Assembly (NCBI GenBank): GCA_946186925.1
Contig: CAMHPA010000003.1
Span: 35,330 to 99,329, forward strand
Reading direction: 5' to 3'
Origin: an uncultured Bacteroidota bacterium
GTDB lineage: Bacteria; Bacteroidota; Bacteroidia; Bacteroidales; SZUA-534
DNA length: 64,000 nucleotides
Under the pieces are notes generated by a model. That model was not told where the DNA came from. It made no database searches and worked only from the letters and a program-made list of their open reading frames with translations. Positions 54,285-61,127 of this stretch are shown here, one piece after another. Both the position numbers and the translations under genes were made by a program. Each line of letters begins with the position of its first letter. The first letter of the stretch is position 1.

Positions 54285-54539
54285 CTATTCTTCTTCGTCG
54301 TCATCGCTCATACTGTCTTCGCAGTCGAGTTCATCGTCGATAAAATACTCGGCTTCGGCAATGAGCGTATCAATCTCAATTTGAGGCAGTTCGGGCTTGT
54401 CAATCCAATAAATCTGGCGGTCGTTTTCAAAATCGTCTTCGCTTCCTTCGAGAATGAAGCGCGGCGTTTCGGTGTGAACCACGTAAAGATAGCCCAATCG
54501 TTGCTGGCTGTTTGTTGCAAGTAAGAATTTCGGTAGCAT
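54285..54539 (-). CDS. Small acidic protein of unknown function upstream of prfC
   Basis: 84 residues from the ATG at 54539. The first half is compact (LLATNSQQRLGYLYVVHTE, TPRFILEG); the last 25 residues are very acidic and end DSMSDDDEEE. No signal peptide or membrane segment is seen. I do not recognise the family, though the arrangement looks like a conserved Bacteroidota hypothetical. A longer start at 54611 is rejected because a perfect -7 element (54559-54566) lies inside that extension. It precedes prfC in the same unit. Confidence 0.75.
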   Translation of the reverse strand: MLPKFLLATNSQQRLGYLYVVHTETPRFILEGSEDDFENDRQIYWIDKPELPQIEIDTLIAEAEYFIDDELDCEDSMSDDDEEE

Positions 54540-54558
54540 ATTTCCGTTTTTTAGGCCG

Positions 54559-54566
54559 CAAATATA
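54559..54566 (-). promoter_or_regulatory. -7 promoter element of the acidic protein/prfC unit
   Basis: TATATTTG on the minus strand is a perfect TAnnTTTG element ending 19 nt before the ATG at 54539, giving a leader of about 13 nt. No -33 TTTG is found. Confidence 0.55.
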
Positions 54567-54610
54567 GCAGTTTTTAAGCATTGAATGACTGAATGATTGA
54601 ATGTGTGGCA

Positions 54611-54646
54611 TTTCGCACCGATGTCACTGATAACGCAGATTTTTAT
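54611..54646 (+). repeat. Dispersed CACAGAT repeat, copy C (degenerate)
   Basis: The copy starts TTTCGCACCGATGTCACTGA and ends ACGCAGATTTTTAT. It lacks the middle part seen in copies A and B. Confidence 0.6.
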
Positions 54647-54732
54647 GGAAATGCCTTAAAGGCAATCAACTACGTGAATTGCTTTAAGAGCGGACCTTTT
54701 AATGGTTTTCGCAAAATCCATCTAAATTTTGT

Positions 54733-54763
54733 TTTGCAAATGCAAATAGAAGGTCTATCTTTG
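54733..54763 (+). promoter_or_regulatory. Complete Bacteroidetes promoter of tRNA-Pro
   Basis: TTTG (54733-54736), a 19-nt spacer and TATCTTTG (54756-54763) give the same spacing as the SRP RNA promoter. Transcription should begin about 10 nt before the mature tRNA. Confidence 0.85.
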
Positions 54764-54778
54764 CACCGGTTTTCAGCA

Positions 54779-54853
54779 CGGGGTATAGCACAGTCCGGTT
54801 AGTGTGCCTGCTTTGGGAGCAGGAGGTCGCAGGTTCGAATCCTGCTACCCCGA
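54779..54853 (+). tRNA. tRNA-Pro (anticodon TGG)
   Basis: The acceptor stem CGGGGTA (54779-54785) pairs with TACCCCG (54846-54852), with discriminator A at 54853. The anticodon arm is CCTGC-TTTGGGA-GCAGG with anticodon TGG, and the T arm contains GGTTCGAATCC. The C1-G72 pair fits proline tRNAs. The CCA end is not encoded (CAA follows). It has its own promoter and terminator and reads CCN proline codons. Confidence 0.97.
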
Positions 54854-54861
54854 CAAAACAA

Positions 54862-54893
54862 AAGCCTGTCAATTATTTGACGGGCTTTTTTTT
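54862..54893 (+). terminator. Bidirectional terminator between tRNA-Pro and pyrG
   Basis: AAGCCTGTCAA (54862-54872) pairs with TTGACGGGCTT (54877-54887) with one mismatch/wobble and a TTAT loop, followed by T residues to 54893. On the minus strand GCTTTTGTTTTG follows the stem, so it can also end pyrG. Confidence 0.85.
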
Positions 54894-54915
54894 GTAGATA
54901 AGATTGCTAATATGG

Positions 54916-56517
54916 CTATTTCATTGTGGCTCCCACAAACCCAACAAACAGCGGATGCGGCTTGGTTGGGCGGCTCTTGAACTCGGGGTGGAATTGGCAG
55001 GCCACAAAGAAGCGGCAGGCGGGGTTCTCCACAATCTCGACAAGGTCAAGTTTCGGGTTGACGCCCGACACTACCAGCCCAGCCGAAGTAATCGCGTCGC
55101 GGTAACTGTTGTTGAACTCGTAGCGGTGGCGGTGGCGCTCAACAATATGGTCGGTGCCGTAGGCCGCGGCAGCGCGGGTGCCAGCAACAATGGCGCAATC
55201 GTAGTTGCCCAGACGCAGCGTGCCGCCCATATTCGTGATGCCCTTCTGTTCCTCCATTAGGCAGATGACAGGGTGCGCAGCGTTGGCGTCGAACTCGGTT
55301 GAAGTGGCGCCTGCAAGCCCCGCAACATTACGCGCAAACTCAATGGTGGCAATCTGCATTCCCAGACAGAGCCCCAAGTAAGGCACATTGCGCTCGCGGG
55401 CGAAACGGCAGGCTTTCACCATTCCTTCGATTCCGCGGCTTCCGAATCCGCCTGGAACCACAATCCCCGCAAACGGCTCAAGCGCGCGGGCCACCTCGGC
55501 GTCGGTCATTGGCTCAAGGGCCTCGCTGTCGACATAATCAACGTGAACCCGCACGCCGAACTTGTATCCAGCGTGCTTGAGTGCTTCAGCAACACTGATA
55601 TACGCGTCCTGCAAGTCGGTGTATTTCCCGACAAGAGCAACGTGTATATCGTGTTTCAGATGGTTGACGCGGCTCACCATATCGGTCCATAATTTTATGT
55701 CGAACTTGCCGCGCGGCAATCGCAAGCGTTTGATTATCAGTGAATCGATTTTCTGCCGATGGTAGAGCAACGGTATCTGATAGATGTTATCGACGTCGGC
55801 ACTTGAAATGACGCAATCGGCAGGCACAGAGCAGAACAGGCCGATTTTTCGGCGCACGTCGGCGTCGAGTATCACGGGCGTGCGGCAGACAATGATGTCG
55901 GGTTGGATGCCCTTGCCCCGCAACTCAATCACAGAGTGCTGCGTCGGTTTGGTTTTCAACTCGTTAGACCCGAACAGAGCGGGCACCAGCGTGGTGTGGA
56001 TGAAGAGCGTGTCGTCGGGGTGGTTTTCGAGTTTCACCTGACGCAGCGCCTCCAGAAACGCCTCACTCTCAATGTCGCCGATGGTGCCGCCAATCTCTGT
56101 AATCACCACGTCGGCACCCGACGACGAAGCCGCCTCGTAAATCTTGTTCTTAATCTCGTCGGTGACGTGCGGCACAATCTGCACCGTACCGCCCAGAAAA
56201 TCGCCGCGGCGCTCCTTGTCGATGACCGATTTCAGCACCTTGCCCATTGTGATGTTCGACGTGTAGTTCATTTCCTCGTCGATAAATCGCTCATAATGAC
56301 CCAAATCCAAGTCGGTTTCGGTGCCGTCGGCCGTGACGAAAACCTCGCCGTGCTGATAGGGGCTCATTGTGCCAGGGTCAACGTTGATGTATGGGTCGAA
56401 CTTCTGCATAAAAACCTTGTGGCCGTGCGCTTTAAGCAGCAGCGCCACGCTCGATGCCGTGATGCCCTTTCCCAATCCTGACACCACTCCGCCTGTTACA
56501 AACACAAATTTTGACAT
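54916..56517 (-). CDS. pyrG: CTP synthase
   Basis: 533 residues. The N-terminal synthetase domain begins FVFVTGGVVSGLGKG with the ATP loop and has DPYINVDPGTMSPYQHGEVF. The C-terminal glutamine amidotransferase domain has the nucleophile in LGLCLGMQ and the His-Glu pair in FHPEF. The enzyme makes CTP from UTP using glutamine ammonia. It is downstream of purF on the same strand, separated by 270 nt of repeat-rich spacer, so probably has its own promoter there, though none with a full motif was found. Confidence 0.97.
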   Translation of the reverse strand: MSKFVFVTGGVVSGLGKGITASSVALLLKAHGHKVFMQKFDPYINVDPGTMSPYQHGEVFVTADGTETDLDLGHYERFIDEEMNYTSNITMGKVLKSVIDKERRGDFLGGTVQIVPHVTDEIKNKIYEAASSSGADVVITEIGGTIGDIESEAFLEALRQVKLENHPDDTLFIHTTLVPALFGSNELKTKPTQHSVIELRGKGIQPDIIVCRTPVILDADVRRKIGLFCSVPADCVISSADVDNIYQIPLLYHRQKIDSLIIKRLRLPRGKFDIKLWTDMVSRVNHLKHDIHVALVGKYTDLQDAYISVAEALKHAGYKFGVRVHVDYVDSEALEPMTDAEVARALEPFAGIVVPGGFGSRGIEGMVKACRFARERNVPYLGLCLGMQIATIEFARNVAGLAGATSTEFDANAAHPVICLMEEQKGITNMGGTLRLGNYDCAIVAGTRAAAAYGTDHIVERHRHRYEFNNSYRDAITSAGLVVSGVNPKLDLVEIVENPACRFFVACQFHPEFKSRPTKPHPLFVGFVGATMK

Positions 56518-56543
56518 ATCTATTTTTGATTATTGATTTTCAG

Positions 56544-56590
56544 TTTCGCACAGATGGCACAGAAAACACTGATTAACACAGATTTTATTG
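56544..56590 (+). repeat. Dispersed CACAGAT repeat, copy B
   Basis: The copy starts TTTCGCACAGATGGCACAGA and continues with ACACTGATTAACACAGATTT. It matches copy A (36005-36058, opposite strand) nearly base for base over about 45 nt. It lies in the leader region of pyrG. Confidence 0.75.
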
Positions 56591-56593
56591 TCT

Positions 56594-56657
56594 CTAACCG
56601 ATTGTATCAGATTCAATCAGAATAAGTTATCGGTTAAAATCGGATTGAATCGGTTAG
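56594..56657. repeat. Inverted repeat upstream of pyrG
   Basis: CTAACCGATT (56594-56603) is complementary to AATCGGTTAG (56648-56657). An inner GATTCAATC (56610-56618) is complementary to GATTGAATC (56643-56651), so two alternative pairings compete. No T-run follows on either strand. It may be a regulatory fold in the pyrG leader or part of an intergenic repeat. Confidence 0.6.
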
Positions 56658-56718
56658 CGATTTTCTTACCATTCTGCCTTCATTGTTAATTGTTCATTGT
56701 TAATTATTAATTATTTCC

Positions 56719-56795
56719 TAACTCCTAATTCCTAACTCCTAACTCCTAATTCCTAACTCCTAACTCCTAACTCCTAACTTCTAACTCCTAATTCT
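56719..56795. repeat. Tandem 7-nt array (TAAYTYY), 11 units, at the 3' end of purF
   Basis: Eleven in-phase heptamers, mostly TAACTCC and TAATTCC, run from the spacer into the last codons of purF. The purF stop codon (56788-56790) lies inside the array. The unit is the same as in the array at 24213-24359, which also directly follows a stop codon. Confidence 0.92.
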
Positions 56796-58149
56796 TATCG
56801 TACAACTTCGTCGGATAGCGCCCAGTGAAGCAGGCGGCGCACAAATCGGTGCGGTTACCTGCCTGATACATAGCCTCTTCCGATAGGAAATAGAGCGAAT
56901 CGGCACCCACGAAATCGCGAATCTGCTCCACGCTGTTGCTTGCGCCAATCAACTGCTCCGACGTGCCAGTGTCGATGCCGTAATTGCACGGAAAAGCGTA
57001 CTTCGGGCTAGCAATGCACAGGTGAACCTCGCGGGCGCCCGCGTCGCGTAACATTCTGACAATCTGCCTCGAAGTAGTGCCGCGCACTATCGAGTCGTCG
57101 ATTAGAACAATGCGTTTGCCGCTGACCACGCTGCGCACGGGCGAGAGTTTCATTTTCACGCCGCGGTCGCGCAACTCCTGCGTGGGCTGAATGAACGTCC
57201 GCGCAACGTATTTGCTCTTCAGCAGCCCCATTTCGTAAGGGATTCCGCTCGCTTCGGCATAACCGATGGCGGCGCTCAAACTCGAATCGGGCACGCCCAC
57301 CACAATGTCCGCCTCAACGGGATGCTCCTTGTAGAGCAGTTTGCCCGAATTTTTGCGGTACGCGTGGACGTTGCAGCCCTCGATGTCGCTGTCGGGGCGG
57401 GCAAAATAGATGTACTCCATTGCGCACATATTGTGGTGACATTCAGCGGTATAGCGATTCGAGCGCAAGCCGTGATGGTCGATGGCGAGCACCTCGCCAG
57501 GCTCCACGTCGCGCAGAAATTCCGCCCCGACGGCGTCGAAAGCGCACGTCTCGCTCGCCACAATGTAGCCGTCGCCCAGGCGCCCCACCGACAGCGGATG
57601 AAAGCCATACTTGTCGCGGCAAGCGTAGAGTCGGTTAGCCGTCATAACCACAAGCGAGAAGGCGCCCTCCAGAATGTTGAGCGCGTCGAGAATGTTGTGG
57701 ATGCGGTGGTCGTCAGAGTAGTTTTTCTTGATGAGATGCGCGAAAAGTTCGCTGTCCGATGTGGTCTGAAACAAACTTCCGCGCTGCTCCTGATAGCGGC
57801 GTATCTCGTTGAAATTGACAATATTACCATTGTGAGCAAGCGCAAAATCGCCCGTATGGTGGCGGAACGAGAAAGGCTGCACGTTTTCAATTCCACCCAC
57901 GTTGGTTGTGGGGTAGCGCACGTGCCCAATGGCGATGTTGCCCGTCAAAGTGGTGAGATTCTGTTGATTAAAAACCTCATTCACAAGCCCTTGTCCCTTC
58001 ATAATGTGCATTTCGCCGTTGTCGAAAGTAACAATTCCGCAACTCTGCTGCCCGCGGTGCTGAAGGCTGTGAAGCGCATAGTAGGCCAGCCGCGCGGCGT
58101 CCTGCACCCCGTAAATTCCCAACACACCGCACTCGTGATGAACACCCAT
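56788..58149 (-). CDS. purF: Amidophosphoribosyltransferase
   Basis: 453 residues. The N-terminal nucleophile cysteine is Cys7 in HHECGVLGIYG, which implies removal of a short propeptide (MGVHHE). The glutaminase motifs SLQHRGQQSCGI and HNGNIVN follow, and the PRPP-binding loop is VLIDDSIVRGTTS. Cysteines near the C terminus (DLCAACFTG) resemble the type with an iron-sulfur cluster. The enzyme catalyses the first step of purine synthesis. The stop codon falls within a 7-nt tandem array. Confidence 0.96.
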   Translation of the reverse strand: MGVHHECGVLGIYGVQDAARLAYYALHSLQHRGQQSCGIVTFDNGEMHIMKGQGLVNEVFNQQNLTTLTGNIAIGHVRYPTTNVGGIENVQPFSFRHHTGDFALAHNGNIVNFNEIRRYQEQRGSLFQTTSDSELFAHLIKKNYSDDHRIHNILDALNILEGAFSLVVMTANRLYACRDKYGFHPLSVGRLGDGYIVASETCAFDAVGAEFLRDVEPGEVLAIDHHGLRSNRYTAECHHNMCAMEYIYFARPDSDIEGCNVHAYRKNSGKLLYKEHPVEADIVVGVPDSSLSAAIGYAEASGIPYEMGLLKSKYVARTFIQPTQELRDRGVKMKLSPVRSVVSGKRIVLIDDSIVRGTTSRQIVRMLRDAGAREVHLCIASPKYAFPCNYGIDTGTSEQLIGASNSVEQIRDFVGADSLYFLSEEAMYQAGNRTDLCAACFTGRYPTKLYDKN

Positions 58150-58358
58150 AAATTGAATGACTGATTAATTGAATGATTGAAGTTGTTGAACGCTATTTAT
58201 TTCGCTTTCGAATTTCTTCTTATCAATTCAATTGTTTTACATTTTATAATTATTACGGTGCAAAATTCGATATTTTATTAGAAATATCCGCTTAAAAATA
58301 TTATTTACGTTATGAATTACGAGTTTTTATTACGAATTGGAAAATTTTGCAGAACTTA

Positions 58359-58402
58359 GAACACAGATGACACTGATTGAACAGATTCGCACAGATTTAA
58401 TT
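58359..58402 (+). repeat. Dispersed CACAGAT repeat, copy D
   Basis: The copy reads GAACACAGATGACACTGATT and continues with GAACAGATTCGCACAGATTT. It shares the CACAGAT-CACTGATT core with copies A, B and C but in a rearranged order. Confidence 0.6.
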
Positions 58403-58590
58403 TGTTGATAAATAATGTATTATCACAACAATGGCGAAATCCTATAAGTCAACAGAATCATTTTTTCTTGCTAAAAAGAAAACCTTTTGCTAATTATGTG
58501 TTCAATTTAAAAACGAATAAAACTATTTGCCTATGGTGAAATAACCGACTAAAAGACATATAACATAAATAGCGTTTTGGCTTAATATCT

Positions 58591-58745
58591 GATATCTTAA
58601 AAACTGGACACTTTTGAGAGCATAACCAGAGAACAAAGCAAAAATGCCTATGCGTAAGCGTGGGCTTTGTTCATTCAATTGGTTATGCAGGTAGTCCAGT
58701 AAATCCTAAGATGTCGATTGAAAGCGAATTAGCACCACGCTAATT
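58591..58745 (+). ncRNA. Candidate structured RNA: four nested stems plus a hairpin
   Basis: Four stems nest in order. P1 is GATATCTTA (58591-58599)/TAAGATGTC (58707-58715) with one G-T pair. P2 is ACTGGAC (58603-58609)/GTCCAGT (58694-58700). P3 is CATAACCA (58621-58628)/TGGTTATG (58680-58687). P4 is GAACAAAGC (58631-58639)/GCTTTGTTC (58664-58672). A separate hairpin AATTAGC-ACCAC-GCTAATT (58727-58745) follows. In total 33 paired positions are arranged as one long interrupted helix. No T-run closes it, so it is not a terminator. It lies 113 nt before the accessory lipoprotein gene. It could be an RNA, a recombination site or a mobile-element end; the strand is assumed from the downstream genes. 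Confidence 0.5.
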
Positions 58746-58858
58746 TTATGCGTCCCAACTAACCCGAACAAAGTGCTGACGGAACAAGCCGATAATCCGT
58801 ATCAAACAGTAGGCCAACAAAATAAGGATGTGTTATTTAACTTAAATGTATATTAATT

Positions 58859-59533
58859 ATGATTAAGAAATATTTGCTATTCATAGCAATAGCGACCTCA
58901 ACTGTTATGCTGACAGGCTGTGAGCCTACCGTAATACAAGAATCAGGCTGTAAGTTTTATGCAGTATGCGCAAGTGCACCACGTTGGGTAGGTGAGCAAT
59001 TGTATGACTATGTCTTTAAAGTTGAAGAAGATAAAGCCAAAGCCGAACACCCCGACGAAATGGGTGATATGGTTTATGAAGAAGGTGATGATTGGTGGAA
59101 TCTTGAAGTATTGAAAGAAGAAGCAGACGATTATGGTAATGAAATTACTGAAAACGACCTGTATGAATTTATCACGAATGGGGAAATTCCTTCTGCAACC
59201 GTTGGTTTTGATGACGCATTAGGGGCTCAATTTGTCAACGCAATTTTTGGTGGTGGCGGTGCTATGCACAAAAAAGTAAGAGCATTCAAAACAGCACACG
59301 AAGTGTGCGATGGCAATTTCGAGCCACTTATTGAGTTGATTGCAGAACAAGTTGAAGTGTATGATTATCGCGAAAATGAAAAAGCGTCAGGCAAAAAAGT
59401 AACTGTTTACGATGTTGTTTACAAATTACAAGACAAACTATATGTGTATTGCACTGTACACGATTTCGACGATGGTCATTATGAAATAAACTATGTGAGC
59501 GATTCCGAATTGTATTCAGATTTAGGCTATTAA
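58859..59533 (+). CDS. Lipoprotein of unknown function
   Basis: 224 residues with a lipoprotein signal peptide (KKYLLFIAIATSTVMLTGC, Cys21 as the lipidation site). The mature part is acidic, with DDWWNLEVLKEEADDYGNEI near 77-96 and a beta-rich C-terminal half (VYDVVYKLQDKLYVYCTVHD). I do not recognise the family. It is the first gene of a four-gene + strand group flanked by minus-strand genes, 15 nt before the next gene. Its AT-rich codon use differs from purF and pyrG nearby, which suggests the group was acquired. Confidence 0.75.
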   Translation: MIKKYLLFIAIATSTVMLTGCEPTVIQESGCKFYAVCASAPRWVGEQLYDYVFKVEEDKAKAEHPDEMGDMVYEEGDDWWNLEVLKEEADDYGNEITENDLYEFITNGEIPSATVGFDDALGAQFVNAIFGGGGAMHKKVRAFKTAHEVCDGNFEPLIELIAEQVEVYDYRENEKASGKKVTVYDVVYKLQDKLYVYCTVHDFDDGHYEINYVSDSELYSDLGY

Positions 59534-59548
59534 TCAGCAATTTAAACA

Positions 59549-59941
59549 ATGAGTGATACTGCAATTTTGATAATTGTTCTGTCTGTTGCAGGCTTTGCCT
59601 TGCTATTGTTCATTATCCACATTTTTACACACACGTGGGTTGGCGATGCCTTCAAGATTCTCATAGACGGAATTATCTTCGTTGGCGAGTTAATAATCCA
59701 ACTTTTCATTTGGATATACCAACTATTGCGTTGGATTTTTGAATTATTCGCTGGTTTGTTTGAATGGATTTTTGATGCGATTTCTGACAAATGGCACGAA
59801 AAAGAAAGGTTAGAAGAAGAGCGAATAGAAGAAGAAGAAATGAGAAGAATAGAAGAAGAAATAAAATTGGAAGAAGAGAGAAGGCGCAGGAAAAAGCAGG
59901 AAATGAAAAGAAAAAAGAAAGAGAAGGAAAAAAAGAAATGA
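59549..59941 (+). CDS. Membrane protein with highly charged coiled-coil tail
   Basis: 130 residues. Residues about 4-26 form a membrane helix (ILIIVLSVAGFALLLFII). Residues about 33-78 are a second hydrophobic, Trp/Ile/Phe-rich stretch (IIQLFIWIYQLLRWIFELF) that could be one or two further helices or an amphipathic segment. From residue 83 to the end nearly every residue is E, K or R (EERIEEEEMRRIEEEIKLEE and a final all-lysine/arginine part), a single charged helix that switches from acidic to basic. The coding DNA there is about 90% purine. The function is unknown. It is in one operon with its neighbours (15 and about 12-75 nt). Confidence 0.7.
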   Translation: MSDTAILIIVLSVAGFALLLFIIHIFTHTWVGDAFKILIDGIIFVGELIIQLFIWIYQLLRWIFELFAGLFEWIFDAISDKWHEKERLEEERIEEEEMRRIEEEIKLEEERRRRKKQEMKRKKKEKEKKK

Positions 59942-60016
59942 CAAGAAAGAGAAATGCTTATGGAACTGCAAAAGGCGAACGATTATCCGACAAAAACAAT
60001 TCAAAAAGAAAATACT

Positions 60017-60760
60017 ATGGCACAAAGTTTTTCAGAAAAAGAAGATGCATTGTACGAAGATTGGTACAACAGTTATTCGGCTGAAGAACAGAAGAATTTC
60101 TGTTTCGATGGTCTTATGTTCGGGCGCAACGATGACCGTAACGCCGAAGCCGAAAAATGGCTGAAAGCCAAACGCCGTGTGCTGTTCTTGATGAAGGACA
60201 CTAACGATAATCCAGGCGATGACATTCGTTGGTGGCCTTTGGGCAATGAGAAAAATCCCGACGGCTCAATCAAACCAACACACCGTTTTTATATCGTTTT
60301 GTTCAAATGGTTGTGGGCTCTCAACGAAGTAACAGCCGACCATTTGCCTGTATTCGACAAATCGAAAGACGAGTACGTTGAGTTGGCAAGGAAATATCCA
60401 ATGGCGCAAGTCAACGTGAAAAAGTTGTCAGGCGGTGCTCAAGTAAACAATGACGAAGTGATTAATTTCTATAACCGTGACGAGCGTTTTGTGAATTATC
60501 AGATTCGTGAATTACTGAATCCAAACATAATAGTGTGCGGTGGTGGCAGTGGCACACTAACCGACATTGTGTTGCAGCGGATTTATGGTGACAAGCATTT
60601 TGAGCAGATAAACACGTGGTGCTTTTATTGCGCCGAATCCGATTTGCTTGTGATTGACAGTTATCACCCGTCGGCTCGCGTTTGCAACGAAGACAAATTC
60701 GACGAAATGATTGCCAACGTACAGCAAGTGTATAAGTTAAAAGAATCGTTTAACCATTAA
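60017..60760 (+). CDS. Uracil-DNA-glycosylase-fold protein
   Basis: 247 residues from the ATG at 60017; an in-frame ATG at 59954 would add 21 residues of low complexity and cannot be excluded. The conserved signals are VLFLMKDTNDNPGDDIRWW (about 55-73), IIVCGGGSG (about 176-184) and the late SYHPSAR (about 216-222). The HPS motif near the end and the position of the first loop fit the uracil-DNA glycosylase superfamily. The usual first-motif catalytic Asp/Glu context (GQDPY or GEAPG) is not present, replaced by KDTNDNP, so glycosylase activity is doubtful. It may bind or process nucleic acid in a defence or mobile-element role; that is inference. Confidence 0.65.
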   Translation: MAQSFSEKEDALYEDWYNSYSAEEQKNFCFDGLMFGRNDDRNAEAEKWLKAKRRVLFLMKDTNDNPGDDIRWWPLGNEKNPDGSIKPTHRFYIVLFKWLWALNEVTADHLPVFDKSKDEYVELARKYPMAQVNVKKLSGGAQVNNDEVINFYNRDERFVNYQIRELLNPNIIVCGGGSGTLTDIVLQRIYGDKHFEQINTWCFYCAESDLLVIDSYHPSARVCNEDKFDEMIANVQQVYKLKESFNH

Positions 60761-60772
60761 TATTTTATAATT

Positions 60773-60991
60773 ATGTCACTTTTTAGAGTAACCACGAAAC
60801 GTCAGGTTTTGAGTAATGGCGTACGCGTTGAAAAAGGTATGAGTGTGGAAGTTGTAACAAACTCTATTCAAACAGCCGAAGCAAAACAAAAAATCGCCGA
60901 TGCCTTCAAGCAAAAATATGGTATCGACATTAATAAAACAGGCGTGCTTTCCGCGATGTCAATCAATTTGGATATTCAGAAGGTTAGTTAA
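60773..60991 (+). CDS. Small conserved Bacteroidales protein (DUF6140-like)
   Basis: 72 residues beginning SLFRVTTKRQVLSNGVRVEKGMSVEVVT, cited here only by its start FRVTTKRQV and the GMSVEVVT strand. A helix AEAKQKIADAFKQKYGID follows. From memory it resembles small proteins found in Bacteroides mobile regions and annotated DUF6140; this was not checked. It is 12 nt after the glycosylase-fold gene, and a terminator follows it, closing the cassette. Confidence 0.7.
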   Translation: MSLFRVTTKRQVLSNGVRVEKGMSVEVVTNSIQTAEAKQKIADAFKQKYGIDINKTGVLSAMSINLDIQKVS

Positions 60992-61035
60992 CACAATAGG
61001 ATTCCGTCTATCGGAATAATGTGCTTCAAAAGTTG

Positions 61036-61077
61036 GCGTGTTGTTGGTATTTAGTCGCCACAACACGCTTTCTTTTT
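61036..61077 (+). terminator. Terminator of the accessory cassette
   Basis: GCGTGTTGT (61036-61044) pairs perfectly with ACAACACGC (61060-61068) and is followed by TTTCTTTTT. A smaller hairpin ATTCCG/CGGAAT precedes it at 60999-61015. Confidence 0.85.
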
Positions 61078-61084
61078 AATTATA

Positions 61085-61119
61085 AAACAAATAGGGCCGC
61101 CCCTGAAGACAGCCCCATT
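61085..61119 (-). terminator. Terminator of the 215-residue membrane protein gene
   Basis: On the minus strand AATGGGGC (61119-61112) pairs with GCCCTATT (61097-61090) with one G-T pair, followed by TGTTTTATAATT. The stem works only in the minus-strand RNA, since the plus strand has an A-C mismatch. Confidence 0.55.
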
Positions 61120-61127
61120 GTTTGGAT

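Larger units (their letters stand above)
58150..58858. other. Long intergenic region between purF and the accessory cassette (709 nt)
   Basis: No gene is seen on either strand. In order it contains a short degenerate repeat (TTGAATGACTGATTAATTGA type, 58154-58181, similar to 54581-54603), AT-rich sequence that must include the purF promoter, dispersed repeat copy D (58359-58402), an AT-only hairpin (58463-58482), and the large nested inverted repeat described separately (58591-58745). The last 110 nt before the lipoprotein ATG are AT-rich with no full promoter motif. Confidence 0.6.

Noticed and set aside
53014..54384. 456-codon + strand frame opposite prfC
   Set aside because: It covers prfC, which has all GTPase motifs. 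The antisense protein is low in order and has no family features.
58601..58622. Insertion-sequence terminal repeat (AAACTGGACACTTTTGAGAG)
   Set aside because: It resembles ends of some insertion sequences, but no transposase or second end is present, and the ACTGGAC part is explained by pairing with 58694-58700.
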